NCBI GenBank assembly: GCA_025457615.1
Contig: JALOTZ010000035.1
Coordinates: 1-35,572 of the forward strand
Length of the DNA stretch: 35,572 nucleotides
DNA from: Verrucomicrobiota bacterium
GTDB taxonomy: Bacteria > Verrucomicrobiota > Verrucomicrobiia > Limisphaerales > DSYF01
Direction of reading: 5' to 3'
Part shown: one piece after another, positions 9,210 to 17,700 of the stretch
Numbering within the stretch: position 1 is the stretch's first letter
Layout: each line of letters starts with the position of its first letter
The notes under the pieces: model-generated
Database searches by the model: none
What the model was told of the DNA's origin: nothing
The model's input: only the letters and a program-made list of their open reading frames with translations
Program-made: the position numbers and the translations under genes

Positions 9210-10493
9210 TCACGAGCCTCGCTTCCCGAAGTCCGGCTCCAGCGGCAGCCAGGCCACGATCAGGAAGCCAGGCAGCGTGGCGATCACGACCTCGGCAAAG
9301 AACCTTTCGTATCCGAGGTGATCCTGAACCCAGCCGCTGACCATGCCCGGCAACATCATGCCCAGAGCCATGAATCCGGTGCACAGGGCGTAATGCGCCG
9401 TCTGATGCGGTCCCCGGGCGATGTGAATCATGTAGAGCAGGTAGGCGGTGAACCCAAACCCGTAACCGAACTGCTCCAGCACAACCCCACCCAGGATCGG
9501 CACCATCGAGTCCGGCTGGAAATGGGCGAGCGCCACATAAACGAGGTTCGGAAGGTTCATCAGGCACACCATCGGCCAAAGCCATGGCCGGAGACCGTGG
9601 CGGGACACCAACAGGCCCCCGAGGATCCCTCCCAGCGTCAGGGCGATGATTCCGGCCGTCCCGTAAACAAACCCGACTTGTTCGGTGCTCAGCCCCAGAC
9701 CGCCGGCCTCGCGCGCATCCATCAGAAACGGCGCGGCAATCTTCACCAACTGCGCCTCCCCCAGTCGATAGACCAGCAGGAAAACCAAAATCGCGCCGAT
9801 CCGGGGCCGGCGGAAGAAGGATCCGAATGTCGCCAGGAACTCACGGGTGAACACCCCGGCTCCGGCGCGGCAGCGGGCAACGTCGGAACCCGGCCGGGGC
9901 AGAATCCAGGCATGATAAACCCCGGCCAACGCCAGCAAAACTCCCAGCGCACCCACGGCCAGCATCCAGCCCAGCTGGACGTTGCCGGTCCGTTCCTGGA
10001 TCCAGCCGGCGAGCATCACCAGAACACCCTGTCCGGTGATATTGGCGATACGGTAGAAGGTGCTGCGAATCCCGACAAAGAAGGCCTGCTGCCGCTCGTC
10101 CAGCGCCAGCATGTAGAACCCGTCCGCCGCCACGTCGTGCGTGGCCGAACTGAACGCCACCAGCCAGAAACCGGCCAGCGACCAGCGAAAGAAAGCGTCG
10201 CCCGGCAACGTCAGTGCCACGGCAGCGAAAGCGCCGCCCATCACGCATTGCAACGTCCAGATCCACAGTCGCCGGGTCCCCAGCAGATCCACCACCGGGC
10301 TCCACAGCGGCTTGATGACCCAAGGCAGATACAGCCAACTGGTGTACAGGGCGATGTCCGTGTTCGAAATGCCCAAGTCCTTGTAAAGGATCACCGACAC
10401 CGCCATCACCATCACGTAAGGCAGGCCCTGCGCGAGATACAGCGTCGGCACCCAGGACCAGGGAGTGGTCGGTCTGGCGGATTCGTGAGTCAC
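9210..10493 (-). CDS. MFS transporter, AmpG-like
   Basis: About 427 residues with twelve predicted membrane segments. The start PWSWVPTLYLAQGLPYVMVMAVSVILYKDLGISNTDIALYTSWLYLPWVIKPLW-PVVD is typical of the AmpG/PAT-like branch of the major facilitator superfamily, whose members carry muropeptides, acetyl-CoA or sugars across the inner membrane. HDVAADGFYMLAL in TM4-5 is also characteristic. Substrate is not readable; true AmpG in cell-wall recycling is one option. The start is uncertain: the frame is open back to 10613 but the upstream residues are low complexity; the GTG at 10493 (MTHESARPTTPWSW) is the most economical choice, with no strong Shine-Dalgarno. Confidence 0.85.
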   Translation of the reverse strand: MTHESARPTTPWSWVPTLYLAQGLPYVMVMAVSVILYKDLGISNTDIALYTSWLYLPWVIKPLWSPVVDLLGTRRLWIWTLQCVMGGAFAAVALTLPGDAFFRWSLAGFWLVAFSSATHDVAADGFYMLALDERQQAFFVGIRSTFYRIANITGQGVLVMLAGWIQERTGNVQLGWMLAVGALGVLLALAGVYHAWILPRPGSDVARCRAGAGVFTREFLATFGSFFRRPRIGAILVFLLVYRLGEAQLVKIAAPFLMDAREAGGLGLSTEQVGFVYGTAGIIALTLGGILGGLLVSRHGLRPWLWPMVCLMNLPNLVYVALAHFQPDSMVPILGGVVLEQFGYGFGFTAYLLYMIHIARGPHQTAHYALCTGFMALGMMLPGMVSGWVQDHLGYERFFAEVVIATLPGFLIVAWLPLEPDFGKRGS

Positions 10494-10832
10494 GGTTCGC
10501 TGGAGGAAACCAGCGCGCCGCAGGCTTGGGCAAGCGAAAGTGAAGCCTGTGAAGACAGTCCTGTGCCCACGAGGCCCTTGCTTTGTTCCAGGCCGAAGGG
10601 GTCTCGTGCCCAACCGGCTCCACCCGATCGAAAAAAGGAGCGGCCTGCGCCGCTCCTACCGGATACCAAACCACACGTCTCTCTTCTCACCTCCCGACCG
10701 CGCGTTCCGGTGAAACACGGCGGGACCGCGCGCAACTTACACCCACTCGTGAGCGGCGCAAGGAGCTGATTCATGACACACGTTGCCTGCTAATTCGTTG
10801 ACGCTCCGGGCGGGTCCTCGTATTTTGGTGGC
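10494..10832. other. Intergenic region with REP-like hairpin
   Basis: This divergent region separates the MFS gene and the AraC-type regulator. It contains a perfect palindrome at 10637-10656 (GGAGCGG-CCTGCG-CCGCTCC, 7-bp stem), of the dispersed GC-rich kind seen elsewhere in the window. I find no convincing coding sequence. No clear sigma70 promoter could be picked out. Confidence 0.5.
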
Positions 10833-11876
10833 GTGTTGGCAACATCTGTCAGGCCACCCGCCGTCTCGACCGACGATTCCAAGCGGGCGAAAGCCGGCCG
10901 GCGCAGGGTGGGGTCCGCCTCTTCCCGAGTGGTGCGGCGGCGGAAGGCGGGGGATTCCACTCCCGGCTCCGGCAATGGCACGGCTGCGATCGGTGTCAGC
11001 GGCACCAAAGCCCTTATTGAAGCGCTCCAGCACTCCAAGCTGTATCAGGATTACGAGAAGGCGTTTGAGGAGGCCACCGGGTTGCCTGTGAGTCTGCGAC
11101 CGGTCGAATCCTGGCGGCTGCCGATTCACGGCAAGCGCAACGAAAGTCCGTTTTGCGACATTCTGTCCGGCAAGAGCAAGGCGTGTGCGGTGTGCCTCTC
11201 GGTACAGGAGCAACTGGCGGAGAAGGCCGTCGATGAACCCGCCACGGTGGTCTGTCCGGTGGGGCTTTGTGATACCGCCGTGCCGGTGAAGCTGGGGGAC
11301 CGGTTGGTGGGGTATCTGCAGACCGGTCAGGTGTTCAGCAAGCCACCCACCGAGATCCAGTTTGAGCGGGTCAAACAGCTGGTTGCGGAGTGGGGGATTT
11401 GCGAGGATGAGGAGAAGCTGCGCAATGCCTACTTCACCACCCGGGTGGTTCCCGGCAAGCGGCACGAGTCCGTGATCCGTCTGCTCAGCATCTTTGCGCA
11501 GCACCTTTCCCTCTTGAGCAATCAGCTGGTCCTGCAGCAGGAGAGCAGCGAGCCGCCCATCATCCGCCGGGCCAAGGAGTTTATCCACCAGCATCAGGCC
11601 GATGATCTCTCGCTTGGACAGGTGGCCCGCGCGGTGAACACGAGCACGTTCTACTTCTGCAAGATGTTCAAGAAGTACACCGGCATCAACTTCACCGATT
11701 ACCTCTCGCGTGTGCGGATCGAGAAATCCAAGAATCTGCTGCTCAATCCCAACCTTCGGGTGAGCGAAATCGCCTTCGAGGTCGGATTCCAGTCCCTCAC
11801 GCACTTCAACCGCGTGTTCAAGAAGGTGCTGGGCCAGTCTCCCACCGAATACCGTTCGCAATTGCTGCGCGGCTAG
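10833..11876 (+). CDS. AraC-family regulator with PocR sensory domain
   Basis: Encodes 347 residues if the GTG at 10833 is used; the first ~55 residues are low complexity, so the true start may lie downstream. Residues ~65-240 are a PocR domain: LIEALQHSKLYQDYEKAFEEATGLPVSLRP, then FCDILSGKSKACAVCLSVQ and VVCPVGLCDTAVPVKLGDRLVGYLQTGQVF, with conserved cysteines. Residues ~248-345 are the double helix-turn-helix of AraC proteins (LSLGQVARAVNTSTFYFCKMFKKYTGINFTDYLSRVRIEKSKNLL and VSEIAFEVGFQSLTHFNRVFKKVLGQSPTEYR). PocR domains bind small hydrocarbon derivatives such as propanediol. Its target is unknown; neither neighbour is an obvious diol or ethanolamine gene. Confidence 0.9.
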   Translation: MLATSVRPPAVSTDDSKRAKAGRRRVGSASSRVVRRRKAGDSTPGSGNGTAAIGVSGTKALIEALQHSKLYQDYEKAFEEATGLPVSLRPVESWRLPIHGKRNESPFCDILSGKSKACAVCLSVQEQLAEKAVDEPATVVCPVGLCDTAVPVKLGDRLVGYLQTGQVFSKPPTEIQFERVKQLVAEWGICEDEEKLRNAYFTTRVVPGKRHESVIRLLSIFAQHLSLLSNQLVLQQESSEPPIIRRAKEFIHQHQADDLSLGQVARAVNTSTFYFCKMFKKYTGINFTDYLSRVRIEKSKNLLLNPNLRVSEIAFEVGFQSLTHFNRVFKKVLGQSPTEYRSQLLRG

Positions 11877-12122
11877 AAGCGGTGCCCGGGACTGGCTTCT
11901 CGCCGGGGCGGTGTTGGGCGGGGTGGGGGCCGTCCCTCCGACGGCGAACTTCCATTCCGGTCCAGTGGCCTCCATTCCCCGCCGCCGGTTGCGGTTTCTG
12001 ATCAATCGTCGCCCTGGATTTCCCGAGGCTTGATTGACCTGCAGGCCCGGATCTGCTTCACTAGCCACGCTGCGACCCCAAAGGATTGTCTCCCGACCGA
12101 GTCGCAGCGTAAACCGTGTGCA

Positions 12123-12148
12123 CGGCGCCCCGTAGGTGCGGGGCGCCG
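12123..12148. terminator. Strong hairpin, possible bidirectional terminator
   Basis: CGGCGCCCCG (12123-12132) and CGGGGCGCCG (12139-12148) form a perfect 10-bp stem with loop TAGGTG. On the plus strand it is followed by ATTTCTTC, a weak U-tract. It lies between the regulator ending at 11876 and the minus-strand gene ending at 12175, where a shared terminator is expected. The rest of 11877-12174 holds nothing else I can name. Confidence 0.5.
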
Positions 12149-12174
12149 ATTTCTTCGGGGACCGATTCCTCGGT

Positions 12175-13023
12175 TCAATCGGCCTTCACGGCCGTCAGCC
12201 AGCGGGACTTCTTGTCCAAAGGCCTGATCGGGTGGGGGCTGGAGGATGTCTCGCCGGCAGGGGGCGGCGCGGACGTTGGCTGTCCTGACTCGCGCGCGGT
12301 CGCGGTGATTTCCCCGGCGTCCGTCGCGGTCCAGCTGTTGGCCAGGACGATGTCGTGCGATTCCTCGGATGCCGGTCTTTGAACCGGTTTGGGCTGCGTT
12401 CCGACCGCCTGGCAAAAGGCTTCAGAACCAAACTGTTCGAAAGCGGCGGTCTCCACGTCATGGAGAGCGGCTGAAAGCAGGTGTTCGGACGGGCACCCCA
12501 ATCCGATCCAGAAGGGGAGGCTGTCATCCGGGGGAAAATCCACTTGCCACAGAACGGCCGATTGTCGGGCATCGGTCAGCACCAAGGACACATCCACCTC
12601 CAGGACCGGTGCTGGGCGTGTCCGGAAATGAAAGCTCCAGATTCGTCCCTCGAGTACCGCGCTGGGGGTTGTGCCTGTGGAACCAGCCGGGCCTGTCGGC
12701 TCCGGAGCCAGGAGCACATCGTGGCCGGCCCGCTGGAGCGCCTTCACAAACCGATCCGTGATCAGGTGACGATCCACCGTGAGGATCCCGGAGGAATCAC
12801 ACGGCTGGCTGCCGAGGGTTTGCTGTTCCGATCGGCGGGAGAGAAGCCCCGGTGTCGAGCGTCGGCCATCCGCAAAGGGCAGCACCTGGATGAGTCTTGG
12901 CCCGGGTTCGCGGGCTGAGGTCGTGGGGGACGCGAGGGGGACGGGAATCCGGCCACACTGTGGGGGGGCGCCGGTTTCGCGGGTTTCCGTTGACTTGTTC
13001 ATGGCTGTTTCGCTGTTCCGCAT
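12175..13023 (-). CDS. Hypothetical protein, possibly lipoprotein-like auxiliary protein
   Basis: Encodes up to 282 residues (275 from the ATG at 13002). The central part (about residues 80-200) looks like a folded domain: ILTVDRHLITDRFVKALQRAGHDVLLAPE, then VLEGRIWSFHFRT-PVLEVDVSLVLTDARQSAVLWQVDF. The alternation recalls outer-membrane auxiliary lipoproteins that build a tail-specific beta sheet, but there is no signal peptide or lipobox, so this is only a resemblance. The N-terminal ~75 and C-terminal ~70 residues are Ser/Pro/Thr-rich and probably disordered. It is the best coding candidate for this stretch, but could be partly spurious. Confidence 0.5.
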   Translation of the reverse strand: MRNSETAMNKSTETRETGAPPQCGRIPVPLASPTTSAREPGPRLIQVLPFADGRRSTPGLLSRRSEQQTLGSQPCDSSGILTVDRHLITDRFVKALQRAGHDVLLAPEPTGPAGSTGTTPSAVLEGRIWSFHFRTRPAPVLEVDVSLVLTDARQSAVLWQVDFPPDDSLPFWIGLGCPSEHLLSAALHDVETAAFEQFGSEAFCQAVGTQPKPVQRPASEESHDIVLANSWTATDAGEITATARESGQPTSAPPPAGETSSSPHPIRPLDKKSRWLTAVKAD

Positions 13024-13438
13024 CCTTGACCCAACCGGGTGGCGGGGTCTGGGGCGGCACCCGGGTTCGCGGGCCCGGCATCGGCGGAGCGCACCTCTGA
13101 ACCGCCTCTGAATGCAGATCCCAGTGGCAACACCCCGTCCGACTGGACCTCTTTTCCCCCCGGCTTGCCTGGTTGTCCAGTCTTATTCCAGCGCTGCAAA
13201 GCGGCTCCCCGGAGCCGCGAGTGTCGCAAAAAAGGCGAAGCCTTGGCCAAATCACGGTAAGTCGTCCCGGCGGGAAGTGGTAGTCTCCGGTCGGCATTGT
13301 GCACGGAAGCGGGCTCCTCGACAGGGAAATCGACGCTCCTCAGCCTGGGGCAGATCGAGTAGTCTGGAAGCCGTTCGGTGCCGCGGGATGACTGGCAGGT
13401 TCCGGCGTGGGCCCGGCGTTCATCTGGAAACATGGATC
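13024..13438. other. Leader region upstream of the acetyl-CoA synthetase gene, with hairpins
   Basis: No gene is supported. Two hairpins lie close together: GCGGCTCC-CC-GGAGCCGC at 13201-13218 (8-bp stem) and AAGGC-GAA-GCCTT at 13232-13244 (5-bp stem, GAA loop), joined by GAGTGTCGCAAAA. The combination looks like a structured RNA, or a REP-like element plus a second hairpin. I could not fit it to a known riboswitch class. The downstream gene starts about 195 nt later. Confidence 0.35.
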
Positions 13439-15607
13439 ATGAAAATGGAAACGACATCTTCGCAATCAGGTCAGGCGGCGGCTAACGAAGCCCACGCCTC
13501 CCCCAAAGCTCTGGCGGCACTGTTCACCCCGCAGAGCATCGCAATCATCGGAGCCACGGAAAAGGAAGGCGCCGTCGGACGGACGGTCGTGGAGAACCTT
13601 CAAATCATCCAGTTCCATGGGCCAATCTATCCGGTCAATCCCAAGCGGGACACCATCCTCGGTCTGAAAGCCTACCCGAGCATCGGCGCGATTGGTCAAC
13701 CGGTGGATGTGGCCGTGATCATCACCCCCCCCAAGACCGTGCCGTCCGTGATGAGCGAGTGCGTGAATGCCCGGGTGAAGTTTGCCATCGTGATCTCCGC
13801 CGGATTCAAGGAGGCGGGTCCGGCCGGGCTGGAACTGGAGCAACAGGTGGTCAACGAGGCCCGTCGCGGCGGGGTGCGGTTCATCGGTCCCAACTGTCTG
13901 GGCGTGGTGAACATGCACGCCAACGTCAACGCCTCCTTCGCCCCTTCCATTCCCCCCGCGGGCAAGATTTCCGTCATCTCGCAATCCGGCGCCTTGTGCG
14001 TGGCCATTCTGGACTGGGCGACCAGTTGCGGCCTTGGGCTCAGCAAGGTGGTCAGCTTTGGCAACAAAGCCGACTTGAACGAGGTGGATTTTCTGCGGGC
14101 GTTCGCCGAGGACCCCGACACGAATGTGGTGGCCGCGTATCTGGAGAGCATCACCGAGGGCGACCGATTCCTGGAAGTGGCGGAGGAGATCGCCTCGGTC
14201 AAACCGGTGGTGGTGCTCAAGGTGGGCGTGACGCAGGCGGGAGCCAAGGCGGCTTCCTCCCACACGGGCAGCCTGGCCGGTGCGGACATGGCCTATTGGG
14301 CGGCCTTCAAGCGTTCGGGGGTGATTCGCGCGGAGGACTTTGAAGCCCTGTTTGATTACGCGCTGGCCTTTGCCACTCAACCCCTGCCCAAGGGCAATCG
14401 ACTCGCCATCGTGACCAACGCCGGCGGCCCGGGCATCATGGCGGCGGATGCCGCCGAGTTGTCCGGATTAAGGTTGTTGCCGCCGAAGGATTCCACACGC
14501 GACAAGCTGCGCCAGGTGCTGCCCCCCACGGCCGCCACCGGCAACCCCATTGATGTGATCGGCGATGCCGAACCCGACCGCTACATCAACACGCTCAAGC
14601 TCATTCAGGACGACGAGAACATTGACGGCATCCTGGTGGTGGTCACGCCGCAGAACATGACGGCCCCCCTGGAACTGGCGAAGCAACTGCACGCGACGCA
14701 CAACCGGAAGCGGCCGCTGCTCACCGCCTTCATGGGAGGCAAGGAGATCATCCAGGCCAAGGACTTCCTGATGCAGGTGGGGATTCCCAACTACCCCTCG
14801 CCCACCCGCGCCGTGGCCGCCTTCAAGGCCATGAGCGATTATGCCGCCTGGCGCGTCCGTCCACCCCGGGTGGTGACCCGCTTCCCGGTCAACCGCCGCC
14901 GGGTGGACCGGGTGATCCAATGGCAGATGCGCAGCGACATCCAGCAAGTGGGGGAGGTGGAGGCCAAGGAAATCCTGCGCGCCTACGACTTCAATGTGCT
15001 GGACGGGTTCCTGGCCCGCACCCCCGGGGAGGCGGTGGATGCCGCCGAACGGATCGGGTACCCGGTAGTGCTGAAGATCAGCTCGCCGGATATCATCCAC
15101 AAATCCGATTTTGGTGGCGTGCGCATCAACCTGGCGAACGCGGAGCAGGTGCGGGATGCCTTTGATCTGATGATGTTGCGCGTGCAGCGCCGCGCGCCCA
15201 AAGCCTTCATCCGCGGCGCGTTCGTCGAGAAGATGGGATCCAAGGGGCGGGAGGTGATTCTGGGCATGACCCGGGATCCGCAATTCGGCCCCATGCTGAT
15301 GTTTGGCCTGGGCGGCATTTTTGTCGAGGTGATGAAGGACGTGACCTTCTACCTCGCCCCGATCACAGCCACCGAGGCGATGCAGATGTTGAAAGGAACC
15401 CGTTCCTACGCCCTGCTCCAGGGCGCCCGCGGTCAGGCGCCGGTGGATCTGGACGCCATCGCCAGCGCGCTGCAGCGCATCAGCCAACTGGCCACGGATT
15501 ATCCGCAGATCATGGAGCTCGATATCAACCCGTTCATCGTGGGGGAGGTCGGCACGGAAGCCTACGTGGCTGATGCCCGCATGACCCTCGCCAAACTACA
15601 CGCCTAA
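13439..15607 (+). CDS. ADP-forming acetyl-CoA synthetase (alpha-beta fusion)
   Basis: Encodes 722 residues. Order of domains: CoA-binding Rossmann domain (residues ~20-150, PQSIAIIGATEKEGAVGRTV), succinyl-CoA-ligase-like domain (FIGPNCLGVVN, ISQSGALCVAILDWA, then ASSHTGSLAG with the phospho-acceptor histidine at H275), and a C-terminal ATP-grasp domain (~504-722, EAKEILRAYDFNV, PVVLKISSPDIIHKSDFGGV, ELDINPFIV). Such enzymes interconvert acyl-CoA, ADP and phosphate with the free acid, CoA and ATP, in the cytoplasm, and can capture ATP from acetyl-CoA. I chose the ATG at 13439 because similarity begins there; the frame is open upstream. The next gene begins 1 nt after the stop, so the two are one unit. 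Substrate may be acetate or another short acid. Confidence 0.92.
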   Translation: MKMETTSSQSGQAAANEAHASPKALAALFTPQSIAIIGATEKEGAVGRTVVENLQIIQFHGPIYPVNPKRDTILGLKAYPSIGAIGQPVDVAVIITPPKTVPSVMSECVNARVKFAIVISAGFKEAGPAGLELEQQVVNEARRGGVRFIGPNCLGVVNMHANVNASFAPSIPPAGKISVISQSGALCVAILDWATSCGLGLSKVVSFGNKADLNEVDFLRAFAEDPDTNVVAAYLESITEGDRFLEVAEEIASVKPVVVLKVGVTQAGAKAASSHTGSLAGADMAYWAAFKRSGVIRAEDFEALFDYALAFATQPLPKGNRLAIVTNAGGPGIMAADAAELSGLRLLPPKDSTRDKLRQVLPPTAATGNPIDVIGDAEPDRYINTLKLIQDDENIDGILVVVTPQNMTAPLELAKQLHATHNRKRPLLTAFMGGKEIIQAKDFLMQVGIPNYPSPTRAVAAFKAMSDYAAWRVRPPRVVTRFPVNRRRVDRVIQWQMRSDIQQVGEVEAKEILRAYDFNVLDGFLARTPGEAVDAAERIGYPVVLKISSPDIIHKSDFGGVRINLANAEQVRDAFDLMMLRVQRRAPKAFIRGAFVEKMGSKGREVILGMTRDPQFGPMLMFGLGGIFVEVMKDVTFYLAPITATEAMQMLKGTRSYALLQGARGQAPVDLDAIASALQRISQLATDYPQIMELDINPFIVGEVGTEAYVADARMTLAKLHA

Positions 15608-15608
15608 C

Positions 15609-17486
15609 ATGACTACCAGCCAAGTGACTTACGACCGCGACTGGAAGGAGAAGTATCACTCCACCATTCTCAGTGCCGACCAGGCCGTCGCCCGCATCAA
15701 GCCGGGCCAGCGTATCTTCATCGGCACCGGATGCGCCGAACCCCTGGAACTGGTGCGTGCCCTGACGCGGCGCGCCTATGAATTGCCGGACACGGAAATC
15801 ATTCATCTGCTGACCTTCGGCGAGGCTCCTTACGCCCACCGCGAGCTGGCGCAGTACTTCCGGACCAACAGCTTCTTTATTGCCGAGAATGTGCGTGGCA
15901 TCATCCAGGAGGGCCTCGGGGATTACACCCCCATTCACCTTTCGGACGTCCCGCGCCTGTTCAGCTCGGGTCAGTTGCCCCTGGACGCCGCGCTGATCCA
16001 GGTGTCGCCCCCGGACGCGCAGGGGATGGTCAGCCTGGGAGTGTCGGTGGACATCGTGAAGACCGCGGCGGAGAACGCCTCGCTGGTGATTGCCCAGGTG
16101 AATTCCCGCATGCCACGCACCCACGGCGACTCCTTCCTGCATGTGCACGAACTGGACTGGTTGGTGCCGGTCGAGGAGGATCTCATCGAGATTCCCGAGC
16201 CGCCGGTGGACGAAGACACCCGGCAGATTGGCGAGAACCTGGCGGCGCTGATCGAGGACGGTTCGACGCTCGAGCTGGGGATCGGGCGCATTCCCCAGGC
16301 GCTCATGGGATTTCTCAAAGGCAAGCGGGACCTGGGCATTCACACGGAGATGATCTCCGACGGGATTGTGGACCTCATCCAGGTGGGGGCGGTGACCGGC
16401 TCGCGCAAGACGCTCGACAAAGGCAAGGTGGTCACCAGCTTCTGTCTGGGCACACGCAAGCTTTACGATTTCATCGATGACAACCCCACGTTTGCGTTTC
16501 ATCCCACCGAATACGTCAACAGCCCTTTTGTCATCAGCGAGCAGCACAAGATGGTGGCGATCAACGTGGCGCTGGAAATCGACCTGACCGGACAGGTTTG
16601 CGCGGATTCCATCGGTGCGAAGTTCTTCTCCGGCGTGGGCGGCCAGGTGGATTTCAACCGCGGCGCCTCGAAAGCCCGCGGCGGCAAGGCCATCATCGCT
16701 ATTCCGTCCACGGCCCAAGGGGGAACCATCTCCCGGATCGTCACTCACCTGAGCCCGGGGGCGGGCGTTGTCACAACCCGCGCGGGCGTGAACTATGTCG
16801 TGACCGAGTACGGGGTCGCCTACCTCCACGGCAAGAGCATCCAGGAGCGCGCCATGGCGCTCATTTGCATCGCGCACCCCAAGTACCGGGCGCAGTTGCT
16901 GCGGGAAGCCATCGAGGCCCGGTACCTCTCCGCCGAACTCGCCGAGAAGGAGGGCAAACTGGTGGTGGGCCCGAAGGAATTGCGCACCACCCACCTGTTG
17001 TACGACGGAACCCAGATCCTGTTCCGCCCCATTCATCCCACCGACGAACCGGCCATGCGCGACCTGTTCTACACGTTGTCCGAGCAGTCGAAGTTCTACC
17101 GTTTCATGGGCCATCTCAAACGGGTGCCGCGCAGCCAGATCGAGGACTTTATCTACATCGACCACCGCAGCGAGGTGACCATCGTCGGTGTGCTGCACGA
17201 GGCGCACGGCGAGGACATCATTGCCGTGGGCAGCTATTACCTCGACCCCAAGACCAACAAGGCCGAAGTGGCATTCACGGTGACTGACAAGTGGCAGCGG
17301 CACGGCATTGGCACGTTCATGCTCAAGCACCTGGCGCGGATCGCGCGCCGCAACGGCATCAGCGGATTCACCGCGGAAGTGCTGTCCGAAAACCGGGGCA
17401 TGCGCACGGTCTTTGACCACAGCGAGTTCAAGGTGGCCAGCAAGTATCGTGGCGACGTTTACAGCTACGAACTGGATTTCGAGTGA
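15609..17486 (+). CDS. Acetyl-CoA hydrolase/transferase fused to GNAT acetyltransferase
   Basis: Encodes 625 residues in two parts. Residues ~1-440 form the acetyl-CoA hydrolase/CoA-transferase fold (KPGQRIFIGTGCAEPLELV, LELGIGRIPQALMGFL, FCLGTRKLYDFIDDNP, HPTEYVNSPFVI, GGQVDFNRGA, GVNYVVTEYGVAYLHGKSI). Residues ~455-620 form a GNAT domain (ILFRPIHPTDEPAMRDLFY, AEVAFTVTDKWQRHGIGTFMLKHLARIARRNGI), where WQRHGIGT is the acetyl-CoA pyrophosphate loop. It probably moves CoA between acids, or hydrolyses acyl-CoA; the GNAT part may acetylate a protein or small molecule. It lies directly behind the acetyl-CoA synthetase gene, so both act on the same pool. GNAT domains fused to acetyl-CoA synthetases (Pat type) modify lysines, which makes protein acetylation a reasonable guess. 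Confidence 0.9.
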   Translation: MTTSQVTYDRDWKEKYHSTILSADQAVARIKPGQRIFIGTGCAEPLELVRALTRRAYELPDTEIIHLLTFGEAPYAHRELAQYFRTNSFFIAENVRGIIQEGLGDYTPIHLSDVPRLFSSGQLPLDAALIQVSPPDAQGMVSLGVSVDIVKTAAENASLVIAQVNSRMPRTHGDSFLHVHELDWLVPVEEDLIEIPEPPVDEDTRQIGENLAALIEDGSTLELGIGRIPQALMGFLKGKRDLGIHTEMISDGIVDLIQVGAVTGSRKTLDKGKVVTSFCLGTRKLYDFIDDNPTFAFHPTEYVNSPFVISEQHKMVAINVALEIDLTGQVCADSIGAKFFSGVGGQVDFNRGASKARGGKAIIAIPSTAQGGTISRIVTHLSPGAGVVTTRAGVNYVVTEYGVAYLHGKSIQERAMALICIAHPKYRAQLLREAIEARYLSAELAEKEGKLVVGPKELRTTHLLYDGTQILFRPIHPTDEPAMRDLFYTLSEQSKFYRFMGHLKRVPRSQIEDFIYIDHRSEVTIVGVLHEAHGEDIIAVGSYYLDPKTNKAEVAFTVTDKWQRHGIGTFMLKHLARIARRNGISGFTAEVLSENRGMRTVFDHSEFKVASKYRGDVYSYELDFE

Positions 17487-17700
17487 GTCGATGCGCCTCC
17501 CCCGGCTCGCGCCCGTTGCGGTATGGAGGGCCTGCGCGGGTACGGCTGGTGCAAGCCCAGGCTGGCGCGTTCCTGATCTCGGGGGGCGCTGTTCCGGTGC
17601 TATAAGCAATTGGAACCAAGATTTTTGCGTCAACTGTGACAGTGGTGCTGCCCCCGCGCTGTGAGCGATATTGGCGCGGATACTGCGTACTGGGCCTTGG

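Noticed and set aside
9054-10769. Long plus-strand open frame opposite the MFS gene
   Set aside because: Same kind of shadow; the residues are His/Gln/Pro-rich and show no fold.
13185-13260. Cyclic-di-GMP or SAM riboswitch before the synthetase gene
   Set aside because: The GCAAA and GAA-loop elements recalled the GEMM class, but stem order and the receptor motif do not match.
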